Below, in pieces: positions 33,601 through 45,800 of a stretch of 64,000 nucleotides of DNA. The notes beneath the pieces were generated by a model, which did not search any database, was not told where the DNA came from, and worked only from the letters and a program-made list of their open reading frames with translations. How positions within the stretch are numbered: position 1 is the stretch's first letter; each line of letters begins with the position of its first letter. Origin of the DNA: Plutella xylostella (lineage: Eukaryota > Arthropoda > Insecta > Lepidoptera > Plutellidae); contig NC_064001.1 in the NCBI RefSeq assembly GCF_932276165.1, positions 8,687,501 through 8,751,500 of the forward strand, read 5' to 3'. Position numbers and translations under genes: made by a program.

Positions 33601-34640
33601 AGAAACTACCTGTACTCGAGATATTATATGCTGATGACGTCTGTTTGGTAGCAGATAGCGCAGAAAACTTGCAGCTGTACTTGGACAACTTAGACGAATC
33701 GTGTCGCAAATTCGGACTGGTAATAAGCGTGTCGAAAACACAGATCCTGAAACAACCTGCAAGGGGAACATCTGCAAATGAGACCGCGATTTATCTGGAC
33801 AGAAAACAATTAGAGGAGGTCCAATGCTTTCGTTACCTTGGAATCCTAATTCGCAGTGACAATCGCCTCGAGTCTGAGCTCTCTGCTCGTATTGCCAGTG
33901 CTGCTGCTGCCTTCGGAAGGCTCAATCGAAGAGTATGGGACTCACATGACCTACAGCTCCAAACAAAACTAAGCGTCTACAAAGCAATAATATTACCACT
34001 GCTCCTCTATTCCTCGGAGACCTGGTGCCTTTATAGAGGTGATATTAGACGATTGGATGTGTTCCACATGAGGTGCCTACGATCAGTTCTGCGAGTCACC
34101 TGGGAGGATCGTGTGCCTAACTCGGAGATTCTTCGTCGCGCCAACATGACCGGCATGGAGTGCCTACTTATGAAAGGACAGCTAAGATGGTGTGGCCACC
34201 TGGTGCGGATGGACGACTCCAGATTGCCAAAGTCTGTCTTTTACTCTGAGCTGTCGAATGGGAAACGGAGAGTCGGAGGCCAGCACTTACGGTACAAGGA
34301 CGTACTAAAGCGTCACCTGGTATCGTGCGACATATCTTGTGAGACGTGGGAGGAACTGGCCCAGAACAGACGCGAATGGCGAAATGCAGTCATGAAAGGC
34401 ACGGTCAATTTTGAACACGCCCGGCTCCAAGACCTTGACACCAAACGCCAGCATCGGAAAGCTCGCCCAAAGCCCACCTACGACTACACATACAACTCAA
34501 GTGGCCAGCTCTTCTGCTACACCTGCCGAAGAGTATTCAAAACAAAGTTCGGGTTCGCCAGCCACTGCCGAGCACACGCCCGGAACTAGCTCGGTGTCGC
34601 CGTCGACGGATACGTCGTGGAGGACATCATCATCATTCTA
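30660..34640 (+). mobile_element. Near full-length LINE (non-LTR retrotransposon)
   Basis: A GC-richer 5' region (about 30,660-31,418) precedes one long reading frame with endonuclease, reverse transcriptase and a C-terminal zinc finger. A short 3' untranslated segment ends in CATCATCATCATTC near 34,637. I could not find a convincing target duplication, so the 5' boundary is approximate. The 148-residue frame at 30,629-31,075 lies in the 5' region and may be untranslated or a decayed first frame. The LINE clade (RTE- or CR1-related) is not certain. Confidence 0.82.
31422..34589 (+). pseudogene. LINE endonuclease-reverse transcriptase, N-terminal stop
   Basis: This enzyme nicks chromosomal DNA and copies the LINE RNA into the nick. 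The frame runs about 1055 codons. Endonuclease motifs in order: NVRTLLDNP, AISETHLAD, LGDFNARVG and DYVIVRR, then GWTDHRLI. Reverse-transcriptase motifs: NGKASGSDNLPAEVFK, CGSYRGIALLSSAGK, ESQCGFRP, FVDLEKAFDRVPR, GVKQGCVMAPTLFAI and LYADDVCLVADS (catalytic YADD at 33,627-33,638). It ends with a C2H2 finger, CYTC followed by HCRAH (C-X2-C-X12-H-X3-H, from 34,515). Just upstream, TGA at 31,419-31,421 replaces the tryptophan expected in the ATWNVRTL start of the endonuclease, so the copy looks inactivated by one nonsense change. Downstream I see no break. Confidence 0.85.
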
Positions 34641-35272
34641 AAAGTAAAAATATATCATCCAATTCTAATAATATAACATCCAATCTATGACAGCCAAAAA
34701 ATATGCAATTTAATTGCTTGAACGTAGGTACTTATTCGTTTGCTATCTTTCCCCCGAACCGCACAGTTGCATATTCCTCGGTAGAAAGCTGCGTCCTCCA
34801 CAAGCGCTGCAGAGCGTCCCGGATGACGTCACGAGTGGCGGACCCTCGGGCAGACAGTATTATGATCATTGTTCAGTTATTTACAGTCCGCAGTCCACGG
34901 ACTAGCGGGGTATTCAGGATACTATAGTCTTTCTTAAGCGATCAATACATACTCGGGATTTTTTTTCTGTAAAAAACGAATACATGTCATGCAAGAGCTA
35001 TCCCCAGGGGTACTTAGGTAAATGAGTGGGTAGGGCAGATGTATGAATAAGTAACCAATTTCGCCTTCTATTGACTGGAATTGGTAGCGAATATTCATAT
35101 AAATAATTTGATTAGAAATATAGTCTAATCTTGCTAATCCGGGCCCCGGCTTATTCGTTGATCGCGGTAATCCCGACGAAAAATACTGGCGAGGCAAGGA
35201 ACATTCGCCACCGCCATCATGCTAGTCTATGATCTAACGACCTAGCTGATATAACTAGGTACCTAACTCCGT
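34641..35272. other. Intergenic DNA, no gene seen
   Basis: Short open frames at 34,703-35,197 conflict with each other and show no motif. Confidence 0.45.
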
Positions 35273-35281
35273 AACGGAGAT

Positions 35282-36474
35282 GCGTGTTTTGAAACTATAC
35301 AAGGCCAGAACGCACCCATAGTGTACTAGCACTGTATAGTTTCAAGTGAAAAAAATAAATATTTTACTTGAAAATATACACGATTTGTGCGTACTAATCG
35401 CGTATACTTTCAAGTTGGGATTTACTGAATCGTACTTGAAAATATACATTGCTATTACGCATATTGCTTGATTGGCGTACTTGTCGCATATAATTTATAC
35501 CTACATGCTGATTCTAATTTACTTAACTATTTCGGTAAATGTAAATTTTGTAAATGACTACAATTGACTTGTTCTGCCTGTCATACCTATAAAATGATAA
35601 TAAATGAAGATGAACAAGCTCTAATTTGATTGATAAATTGATATTTATAGCAATCATACTTGCAAGTAAGCATACCTACTAATATCTTATTATTTAAATG
35701 AATTAAGAGTAATACCTACTTCACTCCTGAACGGATAAGACTAGCTTAATGACGCCGTCGGCAATATTAAAGTGCATTTAACAGCGCATCAAAATATTAT
35801 TATAATCAACTAAAATAGTAAATTTTGATCAAAATTTAAATTTAATGGTTAAAAAAAATTAGGGTCATTTGGTGTTGACTTTTTGCTACTTGGTCTTATT
35901 CATTGCTCGTGAGTGTAGTAGGTATTACCCTATTATACCCTTAGACCTATTATAGACATATTTTTCATCAAGTTTTGAATTCACCGTAATTATCTTTATG
36001 AATTGTTCTACACCCTCTTATGAGATAATTTTTACTATTAACAACAGTTCTACAGTTTAATATCAAATTACTTTTTAACTTACGGTGTAAACAAAAAACA
36101 CGTTACGAAATTAATGATGATGATACGAAACGAATGATGATGCAATGTTTAGAAAGCAATAGACTTATTACTATTTCGCATGAAAGAAAGAGAGAGCAAC
36201 AATTCAAAAGGGCTACCTGGTAACTAATCACGTATAGTTTCAAGTGCTCGCATTGCCGCTTGGCGCTTGAAAATATACACGATTAGTACGCAGTGGTAAC
36301 TGCTACAGTATATTTTCAAGCCATAATTTTGGTCCAACTTACTTGAAAATATACGCGATTAGTGCGTAATGGCCTTGTATACTTTCAAGTAAATCATGGC
36401 ACCATTTTAATTTGAAAATATACGCGAGCAGTCCCAACCTCTGCGTTCTGGCCTTGTATAGTTTCAAAACACGC
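35282..36474. mobile_element. Non-autonomous Mutator-like transposon
   Basis: Perfect 33-bp terminal inverted repeats start GCGTGTTTTGAAACTATAC. An exact 9-bp duplication, AACGGAGAT, lies at 35,273-35,281 and 36,475-36,483. A 9-bp duplication with long ends fits the Mutator (MULE) superfamily better than hAT (8 bp). Both subterminal regions carry about nine copies, in both orientations, of a motif based on ACTTGAAAATATACRCGATT. These are candidate transposase binding sites. No transposase frame is present. A small MITE (35,741-35,918) is nested inside. Confidence 0.8.
35741..35918 (+). mobile_element. Small MITE nested in the Mutator-like element
   Basis: It begins CTAGCTTAATGACGCCGTCG and ends CATTGCTCGTGAGTGTAG. 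Both ends match the 19,635-19,774 copy in inverse orientation. Confidence 0.65.
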
Positions 36475-36483
36475 AACGGAGAT

Positions 36484-39400
36484 AGGATAGGATTATTTTT
36501 GGCCAGTCCGGATTAGGGAAGTCCTACTGTAGTTTTACTTCCGAGAATAGGGCTTCAAGTCCGCACCCATGACACAATCATTACACGCTCCATTACTTCA
36601 GTATGAGTTGGATTTGAGTTTGTATCTATCTTTAATTTACGATGGTTTATAGACTTTATAGGATACCTTTTCAAACAATACTAACCTCGCACCGGACGGA
36701 ATTTTATTTGTGATATTTGTGTGTATCCATTTTTCCATGAAAGAGTATCAAACATCCATCCATCCATATTAGGTATACCTACTTAGAAAGATAAACTTTC
36801 GCGTTTATAATTTTAAAGAAGCAGGACTTTTTCAGGAATTCCATACATACCTATACAGAACTTACCTACTATTAATCCAAGAATGGAAGCTAAATGTACA
36901 GGAAAGGAAAGGAGACGGTAAGTAAAATATGATGGAGCTGCATCTCCATCGATCAATCAGAAGTGGCGCCAAGTCTGACTGAAAAAATACAACACACAAC
37001 AAAGGTAGAAGTGAAATGTGTAAGTAGGTATAGCCGTTAGCGTTAGATTCTTTATTATAATCAAAATTATTTTAAAATCAGTGAAAGTTTAATTTTGTAC
37101 ACTTGCATGTATCCATTGCATTAATAATTTGTTAAGTTAGTACCGCAAGTCAGCAGTTAGTGTTGAAGTTATTGATAAGCCTATAGATTACCTATTCGTT
37201 ATTATTCGATAGAAACAATATTAAAACATGATGGCTATTGATAATAAAGGTTACAGCAACGTCACTTCTCCCTCAATACATTCGTCATTAAACCAACGAG
37301 TTCCCAGGATCAAAGTGGTCTACAATCTATAAACATCCAACTACATTGTGTGGCGCCGTCCGAGCGATTTCGTTTAGGGATCAATTGTTCCATAATAGTT
37401 CATCAGAGGGTCACACTTCCGCCACGGCCGAGTCAATGATCTGTGAACGGTATAGAGGGACCAGTAGCTCTTCTTTAGATGTACTATGTACTACATAGGG
37501 AGGTACTTGCTACGTAATTGGAGATTCATTAGCTCGGCGCGTTATTTTTTAAACTATTCATTAGCACTGGTTTATAATTTCACCACGGTGACAAACCCCA
37601 TTCCAGACCAGCTCTAGTGTGCAGTCAGATTAGTAGTCAGTCGCTCATTCGCCCACTATTACATATACACTTACCTTTGCTTATTCCGCAAGGGAGTAGC
37701 AAGGAATGATAGTGTATACCTAAGTATTGTACATATCTTACGTGTGTAAGGTTTAATTAAAAGTCTATAAGGATAAAGGTAAGTAATTAAGTATAATAAT
37801 AGGTATTTAATATTTAACAGTGCTTGACACGCTACCCCGTGTCTAAATAAACAATACTGATTTTCACTGACAATGTTTTTAATTAAAATCATCTACAATA
37901 TACTGTAACACCTAAATCGCGTCGAATAAATCTGCAAAGCATTATTATCAAACTTTACTTATAGCTAAGTGCGTTTGATCATAAAATATTTGAAGATATT
38001 AGCATGAAGATGCAATACTGTTCCGCTAAGTCCAGCGAGCTACTGAGTTGTATTGAGTATGACAGATCGATCTATTGATCGCCGTAATTCGATTGAGTGT
38101 CTGTATCGTATCGTATCGATGTCACAGTCAATAAAATGCATTGTGATTTATGATTGGACTTTGTGGTTAGATAGTATGCAGATTTAAACTAATGTAAACT
38201 GATCAGTTGGTTAATCTTCCGAACGGGTTGTCCTAGGTTCGATTTCCAGGACGAAGAAGTTATCAAAAGGACTTGGATTGCTTGCTTGGAGTTTGGAATT
38301 AGTTCATGATCCTGAAGAAACTTCCTTCAAGAAGCTTTGATAATATTCCAGCCTGTAGGCACTTAGAAAATTTATAAGCATTTCTATTTTTCGCCATAAT
38401 TTCGGCAGGTTTAAAATAAAATTAATAATAATATGTTGCTTCAGAATTGATTATATATTATTTCAGCCATCCCTTTTCAAGGCAACTGTAATGATGTGTA
38501 ACGCCTGTCTGTCTGTCTGTCACACATCCGCCATGACACGATTTGTCAGCAGAAATCGACTGAATCTGCTGTCAAAAACACTGAAATATTTAATGAGGTT
38601 GTTCCCCCATCTTAACTATGGAGTTATGTACTTCGTACCTACTTAAAATTGGATTGGAAATAACAGGTCATTAAATTAAAAAAATAATATTAGGTAGTTA
38701 CCTATCATAATTTTTAAGCAGATGTTTCCGTTTTAACCTCCTACAAAAAAAAATAGTCTTATAAGTTCGTTAAGTTTGTAAGGGTAGCATAATCATAATA
38801 CCAGCATTGTTAGCAACATCTTAGTGCCTAGTTAAATTATGACTCTAATGTTCATGTCTGTAAATTAAATAACCCTTAACTGGCAAAACATTTCACCGTA
38901 TTAGGACATGTTACATTACAATGTGTACCTAGCTAGACTATAATTAAAATCTATGACGTCCAAGGGTTTCTTTTGGCAAAGCTTCGTACGTCATCATAAC
39001 TGGATGATGGCACTTAAAAAGAGTGGAAGAGCGTTTGAAACCCTTGTTAGGAACTTGTACTGCCTTTTGTTAAACTATGGCAAGACATGGGCAGACATTC
39101 ATACTCGTATACTTACCTACTAACTTAGTGAGGGTAACATTGATAGTCAACTCTAAATAATTAGTAGGTGGTGCAGTAATGCGGACAGTTTTTACTTTGT
39201 TTTTGTATGTGACACTGTGACACACAACTTGTTCGTAAGTATATTATTTTAATATTAGTACCTAAGTAACTCAATGAACTTTTCCTAGTTTACAGCTGTA
39301 TTTATAAATCAGATGCTGGCTAATGATTTTCTATAGTTGAAGAAACGGATAAGTTTAACTTTTAGTGTTACCTACCTACTATAAACTCTTGACTGAAAAG

Positions 39401-42400
39401 TAGTCCTTGCAAAGAAGAACTTCGTGTCTAACTCATTGGAATCAACAATCAACATAGCTTCAGAGCTAGATCCTGACATATTTCCCATACTAATTCCTAA
39501 TACAAGACTTACTAATGTGGTTATTGGCGCCTCCAGTCATTAATATTCATAGCACAGTCGATTGTCATGACCTGCATGACAGAAGTCACAATGATACCCA
39601 TCTTAGTCAATCATAGAGTCCCTGCATCTGGTGATTTCATCAATAATAATCGTTATTTACCAAAGTCCGTTCAGAATACTTATAATGTTTGATGATGAAA
39701 GTGACTACTTTAATTTAATTATGTAATTAAATTAAAATTCAGTAGGTAAGTAAGTAAGTATATTAAATACCTATACGTTAGGTCCTTAATACTTATGCTT
39801 CCCTAAAAGTTATAACTTTTAGCATTTCCTTTAGAGGGGTTAATATTAGATAATTACTTAACAGATACAATTTATATACGGATGGTAGAAGCGTAGACGT
39901 AATTTTTTTCGATCGTATGAATTGGTGAAGCACATTTGGCTACCCCCACCCCACCATAGATAATTATATATACCTACACTCCTGCAAAGAAAGAAGTTAG
40001 TTTGGAATACTTACAGGAACTTCCCATTAAATTAATATATTTACCAATTTCGTATTGATTTGTTCGTTTGAACCCATAAGAAAGCAATTTGTACTTATTG
40101 TGATTCGTTGCGTCTATCTAATTTAAGTCAATAAAACGAAGTTGTATCATCTCGGGTACTACATGGATGGTACCTACCTATATTACATATTGTAATGAAG
40201 ATTTTTAGACTAAATAAAAGGCCCTAGTTCTAGTGCTCTTGCAATTTAGATATAAGAATATTATATACAATTATAACCCAATAACTTTTTGCACTCATCT
40301 TAGATGCTGCTAAAGATAATAGGTATTAGTAATACCTATTCAATTTAACTCTTATCCATCAACGGCTGAAACCGACCCCAGACTGCAGACATATAAATTA
40401 AACCTCTTATGTTCTACCCACTCAAGTATACTGCAGAACAACTTTATCTTGTTGATCCAATGTCTGCCAGTTTCACACTTGGCAATTAAAGTGTGCGATG
40501 ACGACTGAAGATGGAGCTAAGCGTCCGGCGGAGCGTGCTCATAAAGATAACATCAGCACAAATTAGGGACGGCTAGATTGACAGGACCCCGTATGAGATG
40601 ATGTAGAGACTCGCTCGAGCATCTCGGGAGAACTGTGGTGCATTGCCGCTTCGGTAAATGAAGGGAACAGTTTTGTTTGAAAAGAAAGGAAGAAAACATT
40701 TTTATTTGTCGTAGGTAAAATGCATACTTACATTTCTTGACGAAGAATGCGAGGGACCCTAGCAACAGTACGTAATCCTGAACGTGTAGACTTCATGATG
40801 CCGAGAAACCCAGAAAACTGACTATGACGGAAGATGGTAACATTTTATTGCTCTAGCCAGGTACTAATTTGGGCTCTCCTGCACTCAATATTCTGCCACA
40901 TTTTACCTACGTACATCAAAAAGTTATATGCTAAAGTACCTATAGTGTCTAATCTTCGACACAAAAAAAATAGAAGCTAGAAAGTACCCATCGTATCATA
41001 CTATTATTCTCAAATCAACGTCTCAACTCACGCTTCCGGAGTCATCATCACCTTGTTTTTCTCAATCAAGCAATGTAAATTAAAGTGGTCGATTTAAAAG
41101 CCACATGTCGATCCGTTTAGAATGCGTCGCGGCCGCGGTGACATCAGCCCCAGGCGCCACTGCGGCCCAATTGTCGACAATTGACGCGTGCTAACTCACT
41201 AGCTCCTTACTAGGTAGAGAGAGCGGGTTTGTGGGCTATATAGTTACTGAATTACCAATAGTTTAAGTCGAGCTAGTGTACATTCATCTTAAACGGCGAG
41301 ATATTCCTTCGATTCATACCAACTATCAATATTCTAACTCAAAAACTGAGCGAGTAACAGCGAAATCATTTGTAAAAAATCCTTAAGGTGTCCATTACTG
41401 GTGCCGTTACGTTAATGGAAGGATGTGGAACAGGCAAATAGGGTTACTTCTTAAAGTCCAAATTTAATGATCGGCAGATTTCGGTGCTGGGGTTAGGTTT
41501 TTCAAAAACCTGTCCATGGCTTTTCTCATGTAGCCTGCTCCCGTTCTGAGATCATTGGACCTGGGCGGGAGGCGCCATTATGGTAAACAGTTCCTGGTCT
41601 ACGCTTTCTATTGTCACGGCTAGGATTTGAGCTCGCATCTCTGATGGTTCACGCTACAAACATGTTTTATTATAGTGTCTTATAGTTACCTAAGTGGTTG
41701 TACCTACATCTACTTAAATTCACTAAGTTCATCGTTCTGTCCTGTACAATTACTAATTAAGATGTATGAAATCCGATCCATGACAGCCAGGCGAGCCCCT
41801 TTACGTTAATAGGAAGGATACACTTTGCTTGACCCATGTTTGACCATTTTACTTACTCTGATCAACTCTTGTGTGTTTAAGGATATTACCTAGTTCGATC
41901 CTTTTCAGTCGTATTTCCAAAAAATACTTCGAGTAGGTACTTACCTACCTAAAAGTAACGTTATATTCTTATTTTGGTAAGTAAGTATACCTAGTTAGTT
42001 AATTTTAAAAAACCTATGCATCGTGCTGTAGTTTAATTAATGTCACTTATCATTTCAGGTACTACGCATGCTCCAGTCATAATGTGCCCCATCATCTTGT
42101 GCACACGGTGTGATTTTTAGGGAGATTAGTAAATTATAACACCGCCCTGTTACAGTTTGCTCATCTTATTTCTACAGGAGCTACATTGACGTAATCTTAT
42201 CACACAAGGGACTAAACGGCGGAGGCGCACATGAAGTGTTGGATGCGTATCATGCTCTAGCCTCATCCGTGTATGCGGTTTATTTGCGTTTTAATGTTTC
42301 TCTATAGTTTTAATTGTTTTATGTAAGTAAAGGTATTAGCAGTCCAACACTGTGGATAGTCTCAAACCACTGAACGCCGTAGATGCTGTAAGTGAGTCGA

Positions 42401-42540
42401 ACTATCAGCATCTCGACCCTATTTATTTACGACTATCTATTTACAAAATATAATTCTCCGAATAATCATTTAATCGGAATTCTTTGCCATACACATTTTT
42501 CCTTTGCTTACCTATTTATGATTTAAAAAGTAAAATATTT
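36484..42540. other. 6-kb intergenic stretch upstream of Upf1
   Basis: No host gene recognised. Minor structures: a tRNA-like segment at about 38,195-38,260 (GATCAGTTGGTTAATC plus GGTTCGATTTC), a (CTGT)n microsatellite at about 38,505-38,522, a 13-bp-arm palindrome at 39,709-39,736, a 23-bp palindrome at 40,318-40,340, and a GC-rich patch at 41,125-41,170. A shared TTACGTTAAT.GGAAGGAT motif appears at about 41,408 and 41,801. Confidence 0.5.
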
Positions 42541-42832
42541 CTCTTTGGTTGTTTTCTTGTTGTTGATTGGCTAAGCAAGTAATGACGTCTGAAGATACTC
42601 GTCTCTGATTGGCAGAGTAGCTGTCAAAATTTGTAAACAACCAATAACCATGACGTATTTTGTAAACGGAAGCTAGCCATGTGTGGTAACATGGCGAATT
42701 TTCGTCATCTTTCCTTGCAAGTCGTTTGTTAATTATTGCGTGGCTGTTATGGGAATTTTCTTGGACAGTGCAAAATTTCTATTTTTTGATATATTTTCAT
42801 TCGTTTGCTCACTATAATTACAACTCTTTAGA
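42540..42832 (+). promoter_or_regulatory. Upf1 promoter and 5' UTR region
   Basis: The 290 bp before the Upf1 start contains three CCAAT-type boxes (GATTGG at 42,565 and 42,607; CCAAT at 42,641) and two CRE-like TGACGT sites (42,583 and 42,651). No TATA box is evident at a fixed place. This suits a housekeeping promoter. The transcription start is not determined. Confidence 0.55.
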
Positions 42833-45800
42833 ATGAGCGTCGACGCTTACGGACCGAGCTCCCAAACCCTCACGTTTCTTGATACTGAAGAAGCTGATCT
42901 TATCGGAGCTGATACCCAGGGCTCGGAGTTTGAGTTTACCGACTTCACACTCCCGTCCCAGAGCCAAACACAGGCCTCGCAGCACGACCATGGCCTGTCG
43001 ACCATCAACCAGGTGAGTTTTTGCCACCAAAATAACCTCAACGATTGCGTATTTTGATTTGCATTTCTAACCTACTAACTGCATAAATTTCCACTCTTGT
43101 CGCATTGTGACGTATTTGTCTATGTTGTAGGTGAACGGGGTGGGGCGTCTGGACCTGACGGCGAAGTTGTCGAGCACCACCAATGCCATAGCGGAGTTGC
43201 AGTTCGAGGAGGAAGATGAGGCTCTGTACAGCAACAAGGAGCTGCCGGAGCACGCGTGCAAGTACTGCGGCATCCACGACCCCGCCACCGTCGTCATGTG
43301 CAACATCTGTAACAAGTGGTCAGTTGCTCAGTTTGTCTGTTAGATAATAATGATGATAATGCAATAGCCAGTGTTTACATGGTTGCAAGTGACAAGTAGA
43401 AGTATCTTACTTACATGACCGGATGGCTTCTAATATGTTACAACCTAGCCTATGAATATACTTCAACATAACATGAGCAAAGTATTTGCTACCAAGCCTG
43501 TATACCTGTGTCTTATGTTACTCGGCAGGTTCCAATGAGAATGTTAGCACTTAGTTTTTTTGGTACTAATCATTGTAGGACAATATTTATTAGGTAGTAT
43601 AAACTGTTGGTTCATTGAAATGATGATTAAAAGCAAGTGAAAGGAATAAGAATGTATACGAACATGATAATATTATGTAAGATATAATATGTAAACAGCT
43701 AGCAGTTGGAAAAATACATTTATTTACATGTGCCAACTTCTTGCACCTATAATAACAATACTGCTTAACTAACTCATAATCATATTTGGAAAATTTTGAA
43801 AGAGGACAGAGTTGTGTATGTAAAAAATTTACTAAAAATTACTGAATCTGGTGCAAAATTCTCAATGGTAGATTTATACTGAGTGCTGCAGGCTACTTTT
43901 AGAACAGAATTCCAATACAAACCAGAACACAATGCTTTTCCTATTGCATTCTAACATTTTAACACCAACCTTTTATGGTATTCATTTATCAAGATAAAGA
44001 TTTGATACCTAGTATGTAATCAACTAATCATAGCTAAATAGTGGTAGTACTCATTAAAATGATGACTAAACTAGGCTATTAATAAGTCATATTATTTTCT
44101 ACATCAGTCTTACTGTTCATCCTTATCAGCTTATGTATGTTGCATGTGGTAATAAAATGCATTTTCATGATTTTGCATATTTGCCTGTAGATTCATAAGT
44201 AGCTACTGATAAGAATTTGTAAAGCTAAGTTTCATTGCATGATGCTCATTAGGCAGGTTGAAATTGAAGACAAGTTTTAGGTCAAGTCACAAGATTTGGT
44301 TTGCCAAATTCGCCTACACACAAACCTTAGAAATCCTCAAAAAATTATTGATCATCTGAGTATATCAACCTGTGTAATTTACTAGCAGTACATAAGTCCT
44401 TATCTTCCCCTTACAGGTTCTGCAACGGCCGCGGGAACACCTCAGGCTCGCACATCATCAACCACCTGGTCCGTGCTAAGCACAAGGAGGCGGCCCTGCA
44501 CCGCGACGGCCCACTCGGGGAGACCCTACTGGAGTGCTACTCGTGCGGGGCCCGGAACGTGTTTGTGCTGGGATTCATACCCGCTAAGGCTGACTCCGTT
44601 GTTGTTCTGCTGTGCCGGTATGTTTTATTTAACTTTATCGAAAAATTATGATGTAATGGTGACCTTAGTTAAATTTAAAAGTATAGGAATGAAAGACCAG
44701 CTAGATTAATTAAATTTCATTGTATAGTAATTTGTGGTATATTTAAGTACATAATAGTGTTATCACAGTTCTATGCAACAACAATACAATCTTTGCTTAT
44801 CAACAAAAGTGACCTACATTCATTGCATGAGTCAATGAACTCCTAATATTGCTATTGTAGGTATTATGCTATTCTGTTCTGATGTTGATCAATTGTTATT
44901 TATGATTGATGGCAAAATGTACCTCATAAACCAGCTACTGTAGCCTGTTGTTCAACCTACGTAATATAATAAAATAAACAGTAAATATATTTAAATTTCA
45001 GTCAACCTTGTGCTGCACAGAGTTCACTGAAGGACATGAACTGGGATCAGGAACAATGGAAGCCTTTGATATGTAAGTACAAGTTCATTTAATAATTACT
45101 TAGAAACTGCTTTGAAATTATGATTATTTAAAATAACTTCTTATGGCTTCATAAACTTTCCAACCGTTGAATTTATTTCGGTACTAGGTACCATACCGAT
45201 TGTCCCCTGACGGAAAATTACGGTGGTTCTTAGTTTTTGTCTATAGGTGAAATAGATGTGGACTTTCTGAATTAGTCTTTTTGATTTTGATTAGTGTGAT
45301 GATGAATTTATGATGTTATTTATTAATGTTTTCAGCCGATCGTGCTTTCCTGTCCTGGTTGGTGAAGGTGCCATCGGAAGCTGAGCAAATGAGGGCTCGT
45401 CAAGTAAGTTGTTGTCTACATTCATTTTAAGGTTCGCGTACATTATGTCTGGGCACAGCGTGGCGGGCCACATTGCAATTGTGTTTTATAGGAAAATGCG
45501 GCCGTCACAATGTGAGCGAACCTATACTCATCATCATAATCATAAAATATAACTAATGTATGTACAATTGTACACTTATATTTTGACATAAAGGCACAAC
45601 TCTGCACAGAATGTGGAGGTCGTTTTCTCTTGTAAGTTAGTAGTCCATTTTCTGGATACATGTAGCTCTAATTTTAACAATGTTTACAGGTGACCCCGCA
45701 ACAGATCGGGCGGCTCGAGGAGCTGTGGCGCGACAACGTGGACGCCACGTTCCAGGACCTGGAGCGCCCCGGCGTGGACGAGGAGCCGCACCAGGTGCTG

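Noticed and set aside
7835..38260. Several tRNA-like B boxes (7,850; 10,700; 19,300; 20,975; 25,250; 38,240) as tRNA genes
   Set aside because: None gives a cloverleaf with paired acceptor stem by eye. They are attached to SINE bodies or are isolated fragments.
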